DNA of 8,549 bases from Candidatus Aenigmatarchaeota archaeon (GTDB lineage Archaea; Aenigmatarchaeota; Aenigmatarchaeia; QMZP01), in assembly GCA_016202745.1 (NCBI GenBank), contig JACQOB010000031.1:1-8549 (forward strand), in the 5' to 3' direction. The notes below the pieces were generated by a model that was not told the origin of the DNA, made no database searches, and saw nothing but the letters and a program-made list of their open reading frames with translations. Below are positions 1 to 6,479 of this stretch, one piece after another. Positions within the stretch are counted from its first letter, which is position 1, and the number at the start of each line of letters is the position of its first letter. A program made the translations under genes and the position numbers.

Positions 1-549
1 AAGTATCTCCACATTTCGCGTGGCATCCCCTTCGACCCTGAACAAGACAGTTGTGGTCACTATTGCAACTATGTTGACCTGCTGCTCGCCAAGGCCCCCG
101 CTTGCCGCGGGCTTGGGGGAAATCGTGATGGTGTGGTAGCCTGGTTCCGCATATTCAGGCACGTTAAGGATGAAGCTCACCTCGCGCCAGCCTGTTATGA
201 ACCCCCCCTTTGTCTTTACCTGGCCTTCGCCCGGTATCAGCTCAACCGGATTCTCGACAAAATTAAGCCAGCCCGATGCGTCCTGCTCCGAATACTCGCC
301 TATCAGGTCCCTGTAATCGTCCCTGACAAAGAAATCAATGCCACCCTTCTGGGATTCCAGGTTCACCAGCAGGTCAATGTCTGATGCTGTCACTATATAG
401 AACTTCACAACCTTTGAATCGCCGGGGCTGACATCCCCTATGTCTATTACAGATGGTGACACCCCCACCTGGTATTGCTGGGCTTGTATGGCAACAGGCA
501 GCAGAAATGGCACTAGAAAGGCCAGCAGGACTGCCAAGTAAAATCTCAT
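1..549 (-). CDS. Secreted beta-sandwich protein, N-terminal part (runs off left edge)
   Basis: This reading frame is open for 183 codons from ATG at 549 to the window edge, where it is cut, so the C-terminus is missing. Residues 1-23 form a clear signal peptide: MRFY, then a leucine/phenylalanine-rich core, with probable cleavage after AIQA. The mature part starts QQYQVGVSPSVIDIGDVSPG, a pattern common at the start of archaeal secreted beta-sandwich (CARDB/COG1361-like) proteins. Alternating hydrophobic strands continue to about residue 172, where a second domain may begin. Unlike the neighbouring glycoprotein it has no N-X-S/T sequon and no cysteine in the visible part. It lies 69 bases downstream of the glycoprotein gene on the same strand but has its own TATA-like box, suggesting a separate, leaderless transcript. 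There is no good ribosome site before the ATG. The exact function is unknown; a surface or envelope role is inferred from the signal peptide and neighbours. Confidence 0.85.
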   Translation of the reverse strand, partial: MRFYLAVLLAFLVPFLLPVAIQAQQYQVGVSPSVIDIGDVSPGDSKVVKFYIVTASDIDLLVNLESQKGGIDFFVRDDYRDLIGEYSEQDASGWLNFVENPVELIPGEGQVKTKGGFITGWREVSFILNVPEYAEPGYHTITISPKPAASGGLGEQQVNIVAIVTTTVLFRVEGDATRNVEIL

Positions 550-618
550 ACACTGTAATGGTATCTAAGCTTTAAATTCTGAATGCCGGCATGCGCCAAT
601 ATTGCGCCATGGCCACCG
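550..618. other. 69-base intergenic region with promoter, no terminator seen
   Basis: This is the only sizeable gap in the window. It holds the TATA-like box of the downstream secreted-protein gene (570-577), a 7-base direct repeat TGCGCCA at 592-598 and 603-609 with starts 11 bases apart, and an imperfect GC-rich inverted repeat at about 585-613. Just downstream of the glycoprotein stop there is no run of T on the minus strand of the kind that usually marks archaeal termination, so read-through from the upstream operon cannot be excluded. Confidence 0.6.
570..577 (-). promoter_or_regulatory. TATA-like box for the secreted protein gene (leaderless)
   Basis: The minus strand reads CAGAATTTAAAGC. 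ATTTAAAG matches an archaeal TATA box, and the preceding AGA could serve as a purine-rich BRE. The box centre lies about 25 bases before the ATG at 549, the usual distance from an archaeal TATA box to the transcription start. Transcription would therefore begin at or next to the start codon, giving a leaderless message. This fits the absence of a Shine-Dalgarno motif. Promoter activity is inferred from position and sequence only. Confidence 0.6.
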
Positions 619-3600
619 TCACCTGCCCAGCCTCTTCTCAATCTCCTTCAGCCTCTTCTCCGAATTGCCCTTCAGCTCGTTGTAGATGTTCCTGGTGATC
701 AGGCCTTCCTTGAATTCCCTTTCCAGGAGAGAAAGGACCCTCATGACCTTGTCCCGCTCGGCCGCGAGGGCCGCCTTGTCCGCTTCCTCCTCCCCCTTTG
801 CTGTCTTCACAAGCTCCCGCGCCTTCAGTATGTGGGGCTTCACGAACCTGCCAATCTTCTCGTTCATGCCCTTTATGTGGACTATCAGGATCACGTTCAC
901 TATCACGAGTGTCAGTATTATCAGTGCAATCTGCCACAGCGGCACTATCTGCGCCTCCAGTTTAAGCCTGAACTGGGCGTTTACCAGGATATCATTTATC
1001 TTGCTCACCAGGCTGATGGCGGTGAGTATGTGCTCGTTGGTCTTGTCAAAGTCCTCCCTGTCAAGGCTTTCCTCCGCCTGCCTGACCTCCTCTTTCGCCT
1101 GCTCGAGGAGCTCTTTTGCATTGCCTGTTTCCTTGCCGCTCTTGTCGGCAAAGTCGATCTCGATCTCAAGCCGGTTCAGTTCCTTCTTCAGTTTCTGGAT
1201 TTCGCTTGCGAGCAGCTCATATTGTGTGGGGAATACAGACAGCAGTATATCCTTGGAGTCGGTGGCATTGCCCGAGCCTGCTGCCGTAAGCTTCAGCGGG
1301 TAGTCGCCGGTCGTTGCCCCGACGGGCAAGTTGAGCTCGAGCAGGAATACTGAGACATTGCCCGGGGGGATGACGCTTACCGATTCCGGCTTGATGTTGA
1401 ACCAGGGCGACGGTATGCCGGTAAGTATGATGTACATGCTTTGCATGACAGCGTTTCCTGTGTTCTTTACCTGGATTGGGTGTATGGACGTCCACCCCTT
1501 TACGCTCTTAATCTCCGGCGGGTAATCTGTTATCTCCAGGTTCCTGGTTCCCGTTGGCAGCTGGATTCCGCCACCGCCGCCTGCGCCCCCCCCTCCGCCG
1601 CCTCCGCCGCCGATGGTGATTATGGTGGTGGGCAGCGTCCCTGTCTGGGTGCTCTGGACAATGTCAAACGTGATGTTTGCAAATATCGGCGGCCTTATCG
1701 TATCCATTGTGAGCTTGGCGTTAAGGGCGGCCAGGCCAAGCTGCTGGTTGGGGAAGATGAAGGCGCTCCTTGTAATTGTGGAATTCGTCTGGGAAGGCGA
1801 GAACAGCACCTCCGAGGAGGAAAACCAGGTCGTGTTCTGCTGGGTCACCCACAGGTCAAGGCCGACGTCCTGCCCGACATCCCCCACATTTATTATTGTG
1901 ACGAAGAAATCAAGGAAGTCTGAGGGTGCCACTTGCTGGTCAATGAGCGTCAGCTTAAGGTCGAAGTTGCCCGAGGAGACCCTGAAGGCCACGGGCTCCT
2001 TTGTTGAAAAGCTTCCCTTGGTTATTGTAAGTTCCCCTATGTAAGCGCCAAGCTTTGTGTTCACGGGCATTGTGAAGTTGAACGTGTAGAAGCCGAGGGA
2101 CCTGTTTGCCATGCCAGGCGTTGACTTGTTTGCCGAGATGTAAATTATGCTGTCCGGGTCGTAAACGGTGAGATTGATTGTGTCAGGGTCCACAGGAGTC
2201 CCGAAGGGCTCCGTGAAAACCATGCCGAAATTCATCAGGTTGTTAGGGAACCATGCAACAGAGGTCACTATACTTGCCCGCAGTCCGCCTACCGTCACCG
2301 CCTGCACAGTGAAGTTAACGCTGGTTGTATTGCTGACTGTCACATTGGTGATGGTGTCATTGAGGACTGTTGAAGCGCTCAGGGTGTACGTGCCCAATGG
2401 CGCATGTGATGGGATTATAAACAGCGGCTGCAGCGGCGGGGATGATACGGTTCCCTGGCTGTTTGTGGTGAACGTCTGGTTGTATGTTATGTTCTGCGTT
2501 GAGTCAGTGATTGAAAGGGTCACGTTAAGTCCCGCAAGCGCATTCCCCTGGAAATCCTTTATATTGTAAAAGATGGAGCCTGTATCCCCCTGGAAATATA
2601 TGGATGCAAGGGCCGACAGCGCCACCACAGGGCCTACACTCACCAGGAAGCTGGAAGCCTTTGTCGTATTTGCATTCGTGTTGTCCTGCGCGAAGATTGT
2701 CAGCGTGTAATTGCCGCGCTGGGTGGTGTTCCCGACAGTGGCATTCGGGTAGGGGGCATCCCATATGGACAGGTTTCCGGAGGTAAGCGTGTTGTTCAGG
2801 AATATTGTGTGGTTTGTTCCGTTGGGGAGGGTGATATTGGCCAGCACCCGCGCCATGCCTGTGCCTGACCTATCGGTAACATTGGCAGTTATGTTAACCG
2901 TCCCGTTCTGCAGGATTGAATTGTTTGAAAGGGTTATTGAACTGACCAGGGGCGCTATGAATGGCACGAGATGTATTGCCAGCGCCGCGTTGTCAGGCGT
3001 TGTGGTTGCGTTCAGCGCATCCACTGTGTATATTGTATCGTAGAAATCCTTTGGCACGCCTGTTACGTTATAGACCACCGCAAAAATGAATGTTGCACTG
3101 GAGTTGACTGTGAAACTGGTCACGTTGACTGAAGTGAAGTTCCCTGATGCAGGGGTTATGTTGAAGGTTATCTGGGCATTGCCAGTGTTTGTGATTGTTA
3201 TGTTGCATGCATTGGCTGCATCAGGGGATTCCACCTTTGTGCATTCGGTGGGCGCCATTGTCCAGGAGGAATTGGATGGCACGGTTATGCCCAGGGTGAG
3301 CATGTCAAAGCCGCCATTGGAGCTTGTCACGTTTATTGTCCCATTGTACTGGCCTGAGGGGAAATTGGCAGGAACAGTCGCGTTGACGAGCACTGTCTGG
3401 TTTGTGCCAGCCGCCAGCGATGAGATGTTTGCCGGCGAGAATGTTATCGTGAAATTTGGCAGGCCTGTCACATTGAAGGTCACGTTAGTCAGGTTGTCGT
3501 TGCCTGCTGACACGGCTGTGAAGTTGCCCGCTGTCATGGTGGTCCCAGCTGTCACATTACCCGAGATCAGTGCTTCAGGGACAGATAGCTGTGGATTGGA

Positions 3601-6474
3601 GGATACGTTTATCGAAAGCGTAGCAAGGGCTGATGATATTGTGCCGTTCAGGTTTTCCCACAGTACAGTATAGTTCACAATATATGTGCCAGCCTGGGTC
3701 TTGCTCACAACAGTCACATTGAATATGCCCACACACGACTGTCCAGGTGTTATATTGCCGCACGATTGCAGCGTGGTGTTTGCTGTGATGTTTGCCGGTG
3801 ATGAAACCGTTATGTTAGCAAACCTTGCCGTTGAGTTGCCTGTGTTTGTCGCATTGATTACAGAAGTGGTATTCTGGCCGCTTGCCTGCGTTATCTGCGT
3901 GGCGTTGAAAGCGGACTGCTGAATCGAAATGCCTACCGATGTCGAATTGGGCACCGTTATGTTGAGAGTCAGGGTGTCAAAGCCGCCATTGGAGCTGGAA
4001 ATATTTATGGTTCCACTGTAATTGCCTGCAGGGAAATTTGCCGGGACGGACACGTTTACCTGCACGGGCTGGTTTAAGCCGGCGGCGAGGGTGGATATGT
4101 TTGCGGGCAGGAATGTTATAGTGAAGTTGGGCAGGCCTGTGGCATTGAATGTGATGTTCGTTAGGTTGTCGTTGCCCTCTGACTGGACTGTGAAGTTGCC
4201 CGCGGTTTTCATCAGACCGTCGCCCACAGTGTCACTTAGCAGCGTCTCGGGGACTGACAGCTGGGGGTTTGAGGAGACGGTAACGTTTATCTGCGTCTGG
4301 TTTGTGCCCAATGTCAGGTCAGGGTTTGTCCAGTTGGCCGTGACATTCACAATGTAGTTTCCTGGCACGGTCTTGTTTGCTATCGTGATGCTGAAGGCGC
4401 GTATGCATGACTGGGTAGAGGGCAGGTTGCCGCATGACTGTGCTGTCGCGTTTGCTGTCCAGTTTGTGGGCAGGGAGAGGGATATGTTTGAACCGGATCC
4501 AGTACCGTTGCCGGTGTTTGTGATGTTAACTGTCGCATTTAAGCTCTGGGAGGTGTTTTGTGTTACTTGGGTTGCTGTGAAGGTGGAGGGTGTTGCGTTA
4601 ACTGAGATGTTTGTGGTGGGGTTTTCCACAGTGAAATTGTCAATGTCAAAGCCTGTATTGCCTGTTTTTGTGGCTGTGCAATTGAGCGTATAGGTCCCCG
4701 TTGTCAGGTTTGCGGTGAAATTGATCTGGTAGGTGCCGTTGTTATGGTCGGTAATATTGGTGACCGGCGTTGAGCCTGCATAAAGGCAGTTCAGGGAGGC
4801 CCCCGCAATGCCGGTGTCGTTCCTGAATGTGTTCACAATTATGCCCGCCCTCACGATCTGGTTGACCAGGACAACAGGGGTAATCATCCCCTGGCTCACC
4901 GTGTAGTTGCTGGTGACATTGAAAAGCTTCGAGCTCTGGTTAAGCAGGTTGCGGTCGGTATCATATTCCCTTATTGTCAGGTTCCATTCGCCTGTAACAT
5001 CGGGTGCAGTGAGGTTGAAGAACCTTGAGAACAGCTGGTCGCCGGCTATCCTGTCGCCGCTGATGCCAGTGTCGTTAAGCTCGATTGTCTGGTCATCACC
5101 GGGCGCGGCAGTGCCCATGTCAAGCGTCGCATTGACAAAAACCACAATGTCGTTTATGTCGAACGTGCCGTTTGCGTTGCTTGTCACATTCACGGCTTCC
5201 CCGCGGTTGTACACGGGGAAATCAGTTCCAGGCGTGATCCCAACCATCCATTCCTCAAGAGGCTGCGTCACGACAACCGCGGGATTCACCAGCGCATTCT
5301 TGAGGGCTTCAACGAAATTGTCGTCCGCAGTAAGGTCATTGAAGTATATGACTGCTGTTTCTGTAATTGATGCGCTTGCAGGTATTTGTGTGGCGTTAAG
5401 CCCGATTCCTATCCTCGACGGCTGGCTTGTGTTGTCGGCTGAGAAGTTCTGGGTGCCCGATTCATTCACGTTAATGTAGGCCACTATGTTGGAGCCCGAG
5501 CAGGATCCCCTGACCCAGGAGCCCGGCTCTGTAAGGTTGTTCGCAAACAGCACACACCCCGCTCCCAGCGCGCGGGCCGCGTCAAATGCCAGCGCGCCGC
5601 CGAAGGTTGAATTTCTGGCTATCGCGCCCGAGCCGTTCATGTTTGTCATGTTTTGCTCAATCCTGATCCAGGGCGAGTTCCTGTAGAAGGTGTATGTCTT
5701 GGTCACCCGTGTCTGGTTTGTCTTCTCCGTGGTGTTGAATATCACTTCATCACCCTCCTGCCTCACCACAATCCTGACCGAGCCGTTTGTGAAAGATGCG
5801 TTGCCGCGCAGGTCAAAAGTGAGGTTGTGGGTGGCATTGCTGTATTCCATGTATTCCACGGCGCGCTCGCTGATGGGCCTGTTGAAGATGACGCTGTTCG
5901 GCCCGCTCACCCGGAAAAGGCCGGATGCGTTCTCCCCGCGGTTGGTGTCCACGTCCCACTGGAACTGTGAGTTGTTCACCTGCGCCCTCTGGCCTGTCCA
6001 GGAATATTCCAGGTCTGTTGTGTATGTGGTGTTGGGCTTGAGGCCGTTTCCAATGGTGTCGAAGTAGAGGAAGAAGTTCCTGACAGTGCCCTGCAGGTTT
6101 GTCCCGTTAAGGGAGAAGCTGAGGGTGCCGATGGCGTTAGTGGTGCTGTTGTAGCCTGAACGCTTGTCAAACTGGCTGGTGAATTCCAGAAGCACGTTGC
6201 CCGTTGAATTGTATTCAACCAGCCTCGTGGAATTCTCGTCAAATGTCCCTGTCCTGTTAAGCTGGCTGAGGAGGGCGGTGAAATTCAGCTCCACCTCGAT
6301 TGGCCAGTCAGTCCTGCCGTGGCCGGACATGTTGATGTCTATCCCTGTCCTGTAGTGCCAGCTGCTGTTCCACCACTGGGCCGGGCTTACCGTATTGACT
6401 TCGGCTGTGTATAGAGACAGCACTGCCAAAAACACCGCTGCACACACCAGCACACGCATTTCAAGCCTCATCAT
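619..6474 (-). CDS. Giant single-pass surface glycoprotein with multiple Ig-like domains
   Basis: This 1951-residue protein has these parts in order: signal peptide (about 1-24); a DUF2341-like start (34-140, WWNSSWHYRTGIDI); further beta-rich domains to 620; a 224-residue tandem duplication (624-844, 848-1068); more Ig/CARDB-like domains (1070-1610); a G9-A-G5 hinge (1622-1636); a last beta-sandwich (1637-1750); a charged helical stalk (1751-1840); one membrane helix (1845-1867); and a basic cytoplasmic tail with a SHOCT-like module (1908-1951). About 126 N-X-S/T sequons lie between residues 36 and 1736 and none after, which fits N-glycosylation outside the cell. Ten mature cysteines fall into five close pairs. 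Three in-frame ATGs compete: 6474, 6471 and 6459. The last has GAGG at a 6-base spacing and gives a tidy signal peptide, so it is a strong alternative; residue numbers here use 6474. The gene starts 3 bases after the coiled-coil gene. The role is probably S-layer-like, adhesive or part of an envelope complex; the exact family is not recognised. Confidence 0.9.
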   Translation of the reverse strand: MMRLEMRVLVCAAVFLAVLSLYTAEVNTVSPAQWWNSSWHYRTGIDINMSGHGRTDWPIEVELNFTALLSQLNRTGTFDENSTRLVEYNSTGNVLLEFTSQFDKRSGYNSTTNAIGTLSFSLNGTNLQGTVRNFFLYFDTIGNGLKPNTTYTTDLEYSWTGQRAQVNNSQFQWDVDTNRGENASGLFRVSGPNSVIFNRPISERAVEYMEYSNATHNLTFDLRGNASFTNGSVRIVVRQEGDEVIFNTTEKTNQTRVTKTYTFYRNSPWIRIEQNMTNMNGSGAIARNSTFGGALAFDAARALGAGCVLFANNLTEPGSWVRGSCSGSNIVAYINVNESGTQNFSADNTSQPSRIGIGLNATQIPASASITETAVIYFNDLTADDNFVEALKNALVNPAVVVTQPLEEWMVGITPGTDFPVYNRGEAVNVTSNANGTFDINDIVVFVNATLDMGTAAPGDDQTIELNDTGISGDRIAGDQLFSRFFNLTAPDVTGEWNLTIREYDTDRNLLNQSSKLFNVTSNYTVSQGMITPVVLVNQIVRAGIIVNTFRNDTGIAGASLNCLYAGSTPVTNITDHNNGTYQINFTANLTTGTYTLNCTATKTGNTGFDIDNFTVENPTTNISVNATPSTFTATQVTQNTSQSLNATVNITNTGNGTGSGSNISLSLPTNWTANATAQSCGNLPSTQSCIRAFSITIANKTVPGNYIVNVTANWTNPDLTLGTNQTQINVTVSSNPQLSVPETLLSDTVGDGLMKTAGNFTVQSEGNDNLTNITFNATGLPNFTITFLPANISTLAAGLNQPVQVNVSVPANFPAGNYSGTINISSSNGGFDTLTLNITVPNSTSVGISIQQSAFNATQITQASGQNTTSVINATNTGNSTARFANITVSSPANITANTTLQSCGNITPGQSCVGIFNVTVVSKTQAGTYIVNYTVLWENLNGTISSALATLSINVSSNPQLSVPEALISGNVTAGTTMTAGNFTAVSAGNDNLTNVTFNVTGLPNFTITFSPANISSLAAGTNQTVLVNATVPANFPSGQYNGTINVTSSNGGFDMLTLGITVPSNSSWTMAPTECTKVESPDAANACNITITNTGNAQITFNITPASGNFTSVNVTSFTVNSSATFIFAVVYNVTGVPKDFYDTIYTVDALNATTTPDNAALAIHLVPFIAPLVSSITLSNNSILQNGTVNITANVTDRSGTGMARVLANITLPNGTNHTIFLNNTLTSGNLSIWDAPYPNATVGNTTQRGNYTLTIFAQDNTNANTTKASSFLVSVGPVVALSALASIYFQGDTGSIFYNIKDFQGNALAGLNVTLSITDSTQNITYNQTFTTNSQGTVSSPPLQPLFIIPSHAPLGTYTLSASTVLNDTITNVTVSNTTSVNFTVQAVTVGGLRASIVTSVAWFPNNLMNFGMVFTEPFGTPVDPDTINLTVYDPDSIIYISANKSTPGMANRSLGFYTFNFTMPVNTKLGAYIGELTITKGSFSTKEPVAFRVSSGNFDLKLTLIDQQVAPSDFLDFFVTIINVGDVGQDVGLDLWVTQQNTTWFSSSEVLFSPSQTNSTITRSAFIFPNQQLGLAALNAKLTMDTIRPPIFANITFDIVQSTQTGTLPTTIITIGGGGGGGGGAGGGGGIQLPTGTRNLEITDYPPEIKSVKGWTSIHPIQVKNTGNAVMQSMYIILTGIPSPWFNIKPESVSVIPPGNVSVFLLELNLPVGATTGDYPLKLTAAGSGNATDSKDILLSVFPTQYELLASEIQKLKKELNRLEIEIDFADKSGKETGNAKELLEQAKEEVRQAEESLDREDFDKTNEHILTAISLVSKINDILVNAQFRLKLEAQIVPLWQIALIILTLVIVNVILIVHIKGMNEKIGRFVKPHILKARELVKTAKGEEEADKAALAAERDKVMRVLSLLEREFKEGLITRNIYNELKGNSEKRLKEIEKRLGR
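622..753 (-). repeat. SHOCT-like helical module, copy in glycoprotein cytoplasmic tail
   Basis: Residues 1908-1951 contain LSLLEREFKEGLITRNIYNE followed by an N..KRL.EIE..L helix. This aligns without gaps to residues 369-412 of the neighbouring coiled-coil protein, with about 11 identities in 44 (D, L, L-E, K, R, Y, L, I-E, L). The layout of a helix, a G-L/S-I/L-T/S turn, then Y and a second helix matches the known short SHOCT-type domain. By the predicted topology it lies in the cytoplasm. Confidence 0.65.
874..942 (-). other. Membrane-spanning segment of the glycoprotein
   Basis: Residues 1845-1867 form an uninterrupted hydrophobic stretch beginning PLWQIALIILTLVIV, followed by KGMNEKIGR. 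The positive charges after it place the C-terminus inside the cell. There is no PGF-CTERM-type sorting motif, so the protein is probably kept in the membrane with an 84-residue cytoplasmic tail. Confidence 0.85.
955..1224 (-). other. Extracellular helical stalk of the glycoprotein
   Basis: Residues 1751-1840 are rich in E, K, L, A and Q, with almost no proline or glycine apart from a short SGKETGN turn. They form two long amphipathic helices, probably a coiled-coil stalk between the last beta-sandwich and the membrane. The region has no sequons. The GKxTxxxxELLxxAK pattern loosely resembles the tail of the upstream ATPase (GTDTYDIELELNMAK). Confidence 0.6.
1567..1611 (-). repeat. Poly-glycine hinge-coding tract (G9-A-G5)
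   Basis: The minus strand encodes fifteen residues, nine glycines, one alanine and five glycines, mainly as GGC/GGG/GGA codons. It includes a run of eight G on the coding strand (1586-1593). It separates the sequon-dense N-terminal 1600 residues from the last beta-sandwich and the stalk, and presumably acts as a flexible linker. The GC-rich trinucleotide repeat could vary in length between strains. Confidence 0.85.
3271..3933 (-). repeat. Tandem duplication in glycoprotein, second unit (residues 848-1068)
   Basis: This is the second copy of a two-domain unit with a period of exactly 224 residues. Matching landmarks are FNATQITQ, the CGNITPGQSC cysteine pair, VSSNPQLSVPE, GLPNFTITF.PANIS.LAAG and SSNGGFD.LTL. 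A 21-base DNA match (3304-3324) to the first unit (3976-3996) points to a fairly recent duplication or to gene conversion. Confidence 0.9.
3943..4605 (-). repeat. Tandem duplication in glycoprotein, first unit (residues 624-844)
   Basis: This is the first copy of the 224-residue unit. It has two sub-domains: a CARDB-like one with a C-X8-C pair (C681, C690), and a cysteine-free one from VSSNPQLSVPE to about residue 843. Nearly every strand carries a sequon in both copies, but many sequon positions differ between them, so sequons were gained or kept independently. Confidence 0.9.
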
Positions 6475-6479
6475 ACCTC
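6466..6479 (-). promoter_or_regulatory. Two overlapping ribosome-binding sites at the glycoprotein start
   Basis: The minus strand reads TGAGGTATGATGAGGCTTG and continues AAATG. GAGGT (6479-6475) overlaps the TGA stop of the upstream gene and sits 0 or 3 bases from the first two ATGs. A second GAGG (6469-6466) sits 6 bases from the third ATG at 6459, the most usual spacing. The overlap with the stop codon suggests translational coupling to the coiled-coil gene. Confidence 0.55.

Noticed and set aside
202..208. Possible frameshift at the C7 run in the secreted-protein gene
   Set aside because: A first reading with six C gave an early stop, but the sequence has seven and the frame stays open to the window edge with sensible protein.
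585..613. Hairpin as a terminator of the glycoprotein gene
   Set aside because: The stem is interrupted by bulges and no T run follows on the minus strand.
619..942. PGF-CTERM or other archaeosortase sorting signal at the glycoprotein C-terminus
   Set aside because: There is no PGF motif and the membrane helix is followed by an 84-residue charged tail, unlike sorted C-termini.
583..1353. 256-codon open frame on the plus strand, and the similar frames at 686-1303, 3086-3673, 4907-5479 and 6712-7173
   Set aside because: They lie wholly opposite real minus-strand genes, have unnatural composition (long cysteine/leucine/serine stretches) and no signal peptide or ribosome site. They are antisense shadows.
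6400..6474. Lipoprotein or pilin-type signal peptide on the glycoprotein because of C11
   Set aside because: The cysteine is inside the hydrophobic core without a lipobox and there is no class III cleavage motif; a standard signal peptide fits.
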